Of a stretch of 7,421 nt of DNA, positions 3,450 through 7,421 are shown piece after piece (position 1 is the first letter of the stretch; each line of letters begins with the position of its first letter). The stretch spans positions 1-7,421 of the forward strand of contig JAUXDO010000057.1 in the NCBI GenBank assembly GCA_030618315.1. Reading direction: 5' to 3'. Both the position numbers and the translations under genes were made by a program. The notes under the pieces were generated by a model. That model ran no database searches and was not told the DNA's origin. It saw nothing but the letters and a program-made list of their open reading frames with translations. Source of the stretch: Candidatus Peregrinibacteria bacterium. Its GTDB lineage: Bacteria; Patescibacteriota; Gracilibacteria; UM-FILTER-43-11.

Positions 3450-4433
3450 ATGGAACAAAAAGGTAATATGGTGATATATCAGGCAAAAAGTGGAGCAATT
3501 GCATTAAAAGGTGATTTTAAAAAAGAAACCATTTGGGCAAGTCAAAGACAACTTGCAGATATTTTTAGCGTTGATATACGCACAGTCAATGAACATATCG
3601 GTAACATTTTCAAAACAAAAGAACTAAATAAAACATCAACTATCCGGAAATTCCGGATAGTTCAACAGGAAGGAACTAAATCGGTATCACGTAATATTGA
3701 TTACTATAATCTTGATATGATTATTTCAATAGGCTACCGAGTAAGTTCAAAAACAGCAACAAATTTTCGCAAATGGGCAACAAAAACACTCCGTTCACAT
3801 ATTGTTAAAGGTTACACTATTAATTCATCACGAATTAAAAAGAATTATGACTCATTTTTGCAAGCTGTTGAAGATGTTAAAAAGCTTATCCCCGCACAAG
3901 GTGCATTAGGCACTGATGAAACTCTTGAGTTAATTAAAACTTTTGCTAATACATGGTTTTCTCTTGAGGCTTATGACAAATCATCCTTTCCGATAAAAGG
4001 TGCTACCAAAAAACGTGTTGATATAACATCTGATGAACTTAAAAAAGCTGTTAGCGAATTTAAAAAGGAATTGATTAGGAAAAAAGAAGCTACTGAACTT
4101 TTTGGACAAGAGAAAAGTAATGGAAGTTTTACGGGAATTATCGGAAATGTTTTTCAATCTTTTGCCAAACGTGATCTTTATCCAAGTGTTGAAGAAAAGG
4201 CCGCCCACCTGCTTTATTTTGTGATTAAAAATCATCCTTTTACCGATGGAAACAAGCGATCTGGTGCTTTTAGCTTTGTATGGTTTTTACGCAAGGCAAA
4301 AGTATTAAATACACAAAGTCTTACTCCGGAAGCCCTAACTGTTCTCACGCTTTTAATTGCCGAAAGTAATCCAAAAGAAAAGAATAGAATGGTCGGATTG
4401 GTATTATTACTTTTGAGGAGAGATATCAATTAA
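3450..4433 (+). CDS. RhuM-family protein with C-terminal Fic domain, 327 aa
   Basis: The N-terminal two-thirds matches the 'virulence RhuM family'. It has VIYQAKSGAIALKGDFKKET (8-27), a winged-helix-like segment ASQRQLADIFSVDIRTVNEH (30-49), and then IRKFRIVQQEG and NLDMIISIGYRV. The C-terminus carries the complete Fic motif HPFTDGNKRSG at 262-272, including the catalytic His262 and the phosphate-binding GNKR. Fic enzymes transfer AMP or related groups to protein hydroxyls, so the protein is probably catalytic; the target is unknown. I chose the ATG at 3450 because it keeps the N-terminal MEQKGNMVIYQAK lead-in. An in-frame ATG at 3468 has a better-placed AAAGG, and a more upstream ATG at 3408 overlaps the promoter and is unlikely. 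No antitoxin gene adjoins it, and no terminator follows. Confidence 0.88.
   Translation: MEQKGNMVIYQAKSGAIALKGDFKKETIWASQRQLADIFSVDIRTVNEHIGNIFKTKELNKTSTIRKFRIVQQEGTKSVSRNIDYYNLDMIISIGYRVSSKTATNFRKWATKTLRSHIVKGYTINSSRIKKNYDSFLQAVEDVKKLIPAQGALGTDETLELIKTFANTWFSLEAYDKSSFPIKGATKKRVDITSDELKKAVSEFKKELIRKKEATELFGQEKSNGSFTGIIGNVFQSFAKRDLYPSVEEKAAHLLYFVIKNHPFTDGNKRSGAFSFVWFLRKAKVLNTQSLTPEALTVLTLLIAESNPKEKNRMVGLVLLLLRRDIN
3638..3662. repeat. 25-bp perfect palindrome inside the RhuM-Fic gene
   Basis: Arms of 12 bases (aactatccggaa at 3638-3649 and ttccggatagtt at 3651-3662) flank a single A. It encodes T64-I-R-K-F-R-I70, a conserved part of the family. The two Arg residues (66 and 69) use CGG, a codon I see nowhere else among this gene's arginines. 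Confidence 0.6.
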
Positions 4434-4441
4434 TCAAATAA

Positions 4442-4459
4442 ACCTGTCCGCCGTGGTGG
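4442..4459. repeat. Stand-alone copy of the 18-bp palindromic repeat
   Basis: The unit acctgtccgccgtggtgg differs by one base from the 18-base insert in tail D at 2411-2428. It lies nine bases after the RhuM-Fic stop. No T run follows, so it is not a typical terminator. Confidence 0.65.
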
Positions 4460-4466
4460 ATCATAG

Positions 4467-4494
4467 TTCAGACAAAGGTTTTTTGTGGTAAAAT
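4467..4494 (+). promoter_or_regulatory. Extended -10 promoter of the lipoprotein gene
   Basis: TG-G-TAAAAT (4486-4494) is an extended -10 element, with a weak -35 TTCAGA at 4467-4472 and a 16-base spacer. The predicted start near 4501 leaves a leader of about 18 bases without a Shine-Dalgarno. Confidence 0.6.
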
Positions 4495-4518
4495 GCATGC
4501 ACTATCTAATTTTTTAAT

Positions 4519-5685
4519 ATGAAAAAAATATCACAGATGCGCCGTAGCGTACTACCACTTGCCTTTACCTTTACCTTTGCCTTATTTATGTTAAGCGGAT
4601 GTATCGGTGTTTTTGACTTTGTATGTAATTTTGCAGGAGATAACGACTACCATTGCTATCAATGGTTTGCTGTACAGGAAGAAGATCCGGATATGTGCGC
4701 CAATGTTAATCAGGCAGAGAAATTTGAAAAAGGAGGTAGTAACCCACCAAGAGATAAATGTTATTTGATGATTGCAGAAAAAACCGGTGACCCTTCAGGC
4801 TGTTCAAATATACAAGGAGGAATGATGAGCTACACTGTGCAGGAATGTGTTTGGAAAGCTGCGGTAAGTGCTCGTAATCCTGAGATTTGTCATACAATTG
4901 AAGGTTCACATAATGGATTTGCACAAACATATAATACTGAAACCTGCTTAGCTGCGATTGAAGATGCAGGCGGTGCAATTGAAGAGGAGGAGGAAGAAGA
5001 TGAGGAAGGCGAAGAGGAAGAAGAGGGTGAATGCAAATATGATTCTGACTGTGATGCAATTTGTGAAGGCGATGTAATGTGGAAAATGGGATGCAATGCC
5101 AGAACAAATAGTTGTGAAAAAACTTTTGATACTGACTGTAAATCTGAAATGGAAACATTTGGCGAACTAAGTTTTGGTAAAATATGTTCAGGAGGAGAAT
5201 GCATTCGTGATGAAAGCAGTATTGATGCAAAAAGGAGTGAGCTTACAGCTGAAAAGAAGAAACTTTCAGATGAAGTAAAACAAATTAATGGAATAAGACA
5301 AGAACTGACAACCACAATGTTAGACACGAATAAAAAATGTTTAAGCGGTCTTGCTGACGCAACAAATATAATTATTATTGAAGGTGCTACAAGAATCGCG
5401 TCACTATCTTCCAGTCTTACCTCATTCGCAATGCAGGGTGGTAAGCAGTTGGATGTTCCATCCGCAATGGTTGATTATGCAGGTGACAATGTTCAGAAAT
5501 TATTTAATTATTTAGACAATCCAAATCCACCCGAAGAACAAAAATTATCACTCCCGGATTTTATCGCTCTTAATTGCAAACTGTACGATTATTTTAAAAT
5601 GGAACTGGCATCATATGATGGAATACTTGATGAAGCACTCGAAAAAGCAACTAATGTAGACGCACAATTGAATGAATTGCCGTAA
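4519..5685 (+). CDS. Cys-rich lipoprotein with acidic linker and coiled coil, 388 aa
   Basis: The N-terminus has basic residues, a hydrophobic stretch and a lipobox L25-S-G-C28, so it is predicted to be lipid-anchored at Cys28 outside the membrane. Residues 54-146 hold three loose repeats of the form D/N-P-x-x-C, about 14-21 residues, C (DPDMC/DKC, DPSGC/QEC, NPEIC/ETC). An acidic run of mostly Glu follows at 154-171. Next is a six- to eight-Cys module (172-228) of type C-KYDSDCDAIC, then GC, SC, DC, IC and EC, probably disulfide-bonded. Residues 231-275 look like a coiled coil (DAKRSELTAEKKKLSDEVKQ). The C-terminal 100 residues are helical. I recognise no named family; similar Cys-repeat lipoproteins occur in Patescibacteria. 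It has its own promoter and no Shine-Dalgarno. A role in the envelope is inference. Confidence 0.85.
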   Translation: MKKISQMRRSVLPLAFTFTFALFMLSGCIGVFDFVCNFAGDNDYHCYQWFAVQEEDPDMCANVNQAEKFEKGGSNPPRDKCYLMIAEKTGDPSGCSNIQGGMMSYTVQECVWKAAVSARNPEICHTIEGSHNGFAQTYNTETCLAAIEDAGGAIEEEEEEDEEGEEEEEGECKYDSDCDAICEGDVMWKMGCNARTNSCEKTFDTDCKSEMETFGELSFGKICSGGECIRDESSIDAKRSELTAEKKKLSDEVKQINGIRQELTTTMLDTNKKCLSGLADATNIIIIEGATRIASLSSSLTSFAMQGGKQLDVPSAMVDYAGDNVQKLFNYLDNPNPPEEQKLSLPDFIALNCKLYDYFKMELASYDGILDEALEKATNVDAQLNELP

Positions 5686-5721
5686 GTGATTGATAAATAC
5701 AGAGATTCAAACAAAGAGATT

Positions 5722-5750
5722 TTGTGATAAACAAATTTATAGACTATAAT
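5722..5750 (+). promoter_or_regulatory. Promoter of the SLH-protein gene
   Basis: TTGTGA (5722-5727), a 17-base spacer and a perfect TATAAT (5745-5750). The leader is about 20 bases and has no Shine-Dalgarno. This separates the gene from the lipoprotein gene ending at 5685; no clear terminator lies between them. Confidence 0.7.
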
Positions 5751-5775
5751 AAGACAAACATTTAATATTTTCATT

Positions 5776-7215
5776 ATGAAAAAAATATTTATAACCATTG
5801 CCCTTATTATATTTAGTCTTTCACATGTTATTGCAGACAGCAGTTTTAATGATATTCAGAATGAGCATGAAAATTTGGATGCGATTGAATATCTAAAACA
5901 AAATAATATTGCAGGAGGATACTCAGATGGAACATTTAAGCCTGAAAACCTAATTAATAGAGCTGAATTTATCAAAATTGTTATTGGTGCCTATTTTAAC
6001 GAAGAGGAAATAAATAATTGCGTTTCAAACAATACACAACCACATTGGGCATATGTATTTTCTCCGGATGTTCTAAAAAATGAATGGTATGCCAAATATA
6101 TTTGTATGGCAAAAGTAAATAATATTGCCGTAGGTTATCCCGACGGAACATTTAAACCTGAAAAAAATATCACATCCGCAGAAGCGATAAAAATCATAGT
6201 AAAAGCGGAAGGCATAGCCTCAGAAATACCCTATGAACCAGATGAAAGTGAATCAATGTATTGGTTTACACCATATTTTAATATGATTGATGATAGCAAT
6301 GTGATTCCAGACAGCATCTCAAGATTTGATGAAGAAATTTCACGCGGAGAAATGGCTGAAATAATTTATCGCAAACAAAATGATTTATTTTTAACAAATT
6401 ATCATAATTATGGTGATTTGATGTATAACACTTTCCACGATCTTTTCCCGGGAAATGAATTATACGAAGAACTGGAAACCTGTATGGAAAATCCGCCAAA
6501 AGGCAATAAAAGAGTTTGTTATGACGGATTTATAAGAAGCATTACAGTAATTGAAAATGACAATCAATTAGATTATTTATTAAACATTTGTAAATATAAT
6601 TTTGTTAATGCAAACGAAAATGCAACATACGTCGCATACATTGCATTTATAAAAGGTGATGACTTTTTATGTAATTTAGCAGAAGATTCTGTAGACTGCG
6701 AAGGATATCTTCTTGGATACAAAGCACCAGAAATTACAGCAGAAATCCTTACAGAATTTCCAAATTTATTCTCCGGCGACACTGCTTACGAAGAAGATTT
6801 TCCAAATTGTCTTAACAATCCACCATACGGACATGCAGGCTCATGTTACAAAGCATTAATATCATCTGTTGAAGAAATAAATACCGATGAGGAATCTGGC
6901 TTCCTGATAGGTTTATGTGCAACTAAATACCATCAACCCTTTGAAACCTTTCCATGCTATGCATCAATAGCATTACGAGAAAGAAAATCATCTGCTTGTG
7001 AACTGGCCGACTCTGAATTCGATTGTCATAGATTATATTATGATCCCGAGGGATATGTAAGACGCGATGATCTTGAAAACTACACACTAGAACACCTGAA
7101 TGCACTAATGGGAATTTGTGAAGAAAAAACAGGAGCTATAGGAGCCGAGTGTGAAAGTATGATTAGCCAAGGTGGTGCGCTATTAGAGGAAAAAGGTGTC
7201 AGTGTAGGAGAATAA
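5776..7215 (+). CDS. Secreted SLH-domain protein with duplicated Cys-rich module, 479 aa
   Basis: A signal peptide covers residues 1-20 (cleavage after HVIA). Three S-layer homology units follow. SLH1 is at 23-74, with GYSDGTFKPENLINRAEF, and SLH2 at about 88-144, with GYPDGTFKPEKNITSAEA. SLH3, at about 161-201, is degenerate: it lacks GYxDGTF but keeps SRGEMAEIIYR. SLH domains usually hold proteins on cell-wall polymers. The rest is a tandem duplication: 223-325 and 331-433 align along their length (LFPGNELYEELETCMENPP with LFSGDTAYEEDFPNCLNNPP, then CY, C and C). A shorter Cys-containing tail closes the protein. Even Cys spacing suggests disulfides. It has its own promoter. The protein probably sits on the cell surface; its binding partner is unknown. 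Confidence 0.88.
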   Translation: MKKIFITIALIIFSLSHVIADSSFNDIQNEHENLDAIEYLKQNNIAGGYSDGTFKPENLINRAEFIKIVIGAYFNEEEINNCVSNNTQPHWAYVFSPDVLKNEWYAKYICMAKVNNIAVGYPDGTFKPEKNITSAEAIKIIVKAEGIASEIPYEPDESESMYWFTPYFNMIDDSNVIPDSISRFDEEISRGEMAEIIYRKQNDLFLTNYHNYGDLMYNTFHDLFPGNELYEELETCMENPPKGNKRVCYDGFIRSITVIENDNQLDYLLNICKYNFVNANENATYVAYIAFIKGDDFLCNLAEDSVDCEGYLLGYKAPEITAEILTEFPNLFSGDTAYEEDFPNCLNNPPYGHAGSCYKALISSVEEINTDEESGFLIGLCATKYHQPFETFPCYASIALRERKSSACELADSEFDCHRLYYDPEGYVRRDDLENYTLEHLNALMGICEEKTGAIGAECESMISQGGALLEEKGVSVGE

Positions 7216-7230
7216 GATATTGACATAAAA

Positions 7231-7259
7231 TTGACATACTCCTTATTTAATACTACAAT
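7231..7259 (+). promoter_or_regulatory. Near-consensus promoter of the last gene
   Basis: TTGACA (7231-7236), a 17-base spacer and TACAAT (7254-7259). A direct repeat attgacata at 7219-7227 and 7230-7238 places a second TTGACA exactly 11 bases upstream, about one helical turn, but that copy has no good -10. It may be a regulator site. Confidence 0.75.
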
Positions 7260-7265
7260 CATTCT

Positions 7266-7349
7266 CCAGCTGGCGTTTTATCGCCATATTTTTCAACCCA
7301 ACGAATGAGTATGGCGTAGCTACTGGCTATTTGTCTGCTCATTTATAAT
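7266..7349 (+). promoter_or_regulatory. Structured leader with competing helices
   Basis: Segment 1 tggcg (7271-7275) can pair with segment 2 cgcca (7282-7286), followed by a T-rich stretch like a weak terminator. Segment 2 extended, cgccata (7282-7288), can pair instead with segment 3 tatggcg (7310-7316) by seven perfect pairs. A third stem, aatgag (7304-7309) with ctcatt (7338-7343), lies just before the ribosome binding site. Mutually exclusive pairings suggest an attenuator or riboswitch-like leader. It matches no riboswitch class I can name. Confidence 0.35.
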
Positions 7350-7356
7350 AAGGAGG
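7350..7356 (+). promoter_or_regulatory. Strong Shine-Dalgarno AAGGAGG
   Basis: A complete AAGGAGG lies five bases before the ATG at 7362 and fixes the start of the last gene. Confidence 0.9.
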
Positions 7357-7361
7357 AAACC

Positions 7362-7421
7362 ATGAAAGGTTTTTTGATAGTTACAGTATTGGTCATAGTT
7401 TCCACTAGCCTTTTCGCTAAC
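7362..7421 (+). CDS. Start of a secreted protein (3' truncated by window)
   Basis: Only the first 20 codons are present, MKGFLIVTVLVIVSTSLFAN. One Lys is followed by a hydrophobic core and a small-residue end (S-L-F-A then N), which reads as a signal peptide cleaved after Ala19. The near-consensus promoter, long leader of about 95 bases and full Shine-Dalgarno suggest high expression, in contrast to the weakly led genes before it. The mature protein is outside the window, so nothing can be said of its function. Confidence 0.8.
   Translation, partial: MKGFLIVTVLVIVSTSLFAN

Noticed and set aside
3206..3451. Minus-strand ORF of 81 codons
   Set aside because: It runs across the cold-shock terminator, mini-palindromes and the RhuM-Fic promoter, so it is unlikely to be a gene.
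3450..4433. Two-gene Fic/Doc toxin-antitoxin operon
   Set aside because: No small antitoxin ORF adjoins the gene; the cold-shock gene upstream has its own terminator and the lipoprotein gene downstream has its own promoter.
4706..5327. Long minus-strand ORFs opposite the lipoprotein gene
   Set aside because: They are antisense shadows of the Cys- and Glu-rich coding region, giving Ser/His/Leu-rich proteins with no start signals.
5700..5735. Terminator between the lipoprotein and SLH genes
   Set aside because: The acaaa/ttttgt pairing near 5711-5726 is too short and A/T-rich to call a terminator.

Overview
The window looks like a chromosomal segment from an AT-rich, small-genome bacterium, most likely of the Candidate Phyla Radiation (Patescibacteria). 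The reasons are the nuclease-tail family at the left edge, a RhuM/Fic protein, SLH and Cys-rich surface proteins of a type common there, many G+C-rich mini-palindromes in an AT-rich background, and mostly Shine-Dalgarno-less short leaders. TAA, TAG and TGA all appear as stops, so the standard bacterial code fits. There is no rRNA or other phylogenetic marker, so the placement is inference.

Left part (1-2860), the most unusual: the 3' end of a probable PD-(D/E)XK nuclease gene (1-252) is followed by three extra copies of just its 3' tail (about 323-442, 1250-1372 and 2368-2472). All are on the + strand, open in frame, and end in their own stop. After each extra tail comes one gene on the opposite strand: a TraB/GumN-like protein (452-1177), an unknown 235-residue protein (1595-2302) and an unknown 79-residue protein (2537-2776). 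Each of these has its own strong sigma-70-type promoter reading leftward. The layout is three 'tail + convergent gene' cassettes stacked behind the nuclease gene, which suggests repeated insertion at, or recombination through, the gene's 3' end. Two tails carry a mini-palindrome at the same point inside a Cys codon; removing it in thought restores the family motif E-C-D-Y-C. A long inverted-repeat element (1370-1524) abuts the second extra tail.

Middle (2898-4433): a cold-shock-domain protein with its own promoter, a long hairpin leader and an intrinsic terminator. Next come a palindrome-rich spacer and a RhuM-Fic protein whose promoter contains a perfect palindrome with the GAAC-N4-GTTC core of a Gram-positive-type LexA (SOS) box.

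Right part (4467-7421): cell-envelope genes, each with its own promoter. They are a Cys-rich lipoprotein with an acidic run, a secreted SLH-domain protein with a duplicated Cys-rich module, and the first 20 codons of another secreted protein. The last has a near-consensus promoter, a structured leader and a strong Shine-Dalgarno. The lipoprotein and the SLH protein share an NPP-(5-6 residues)-CY motif and may act in the same envelope layer.
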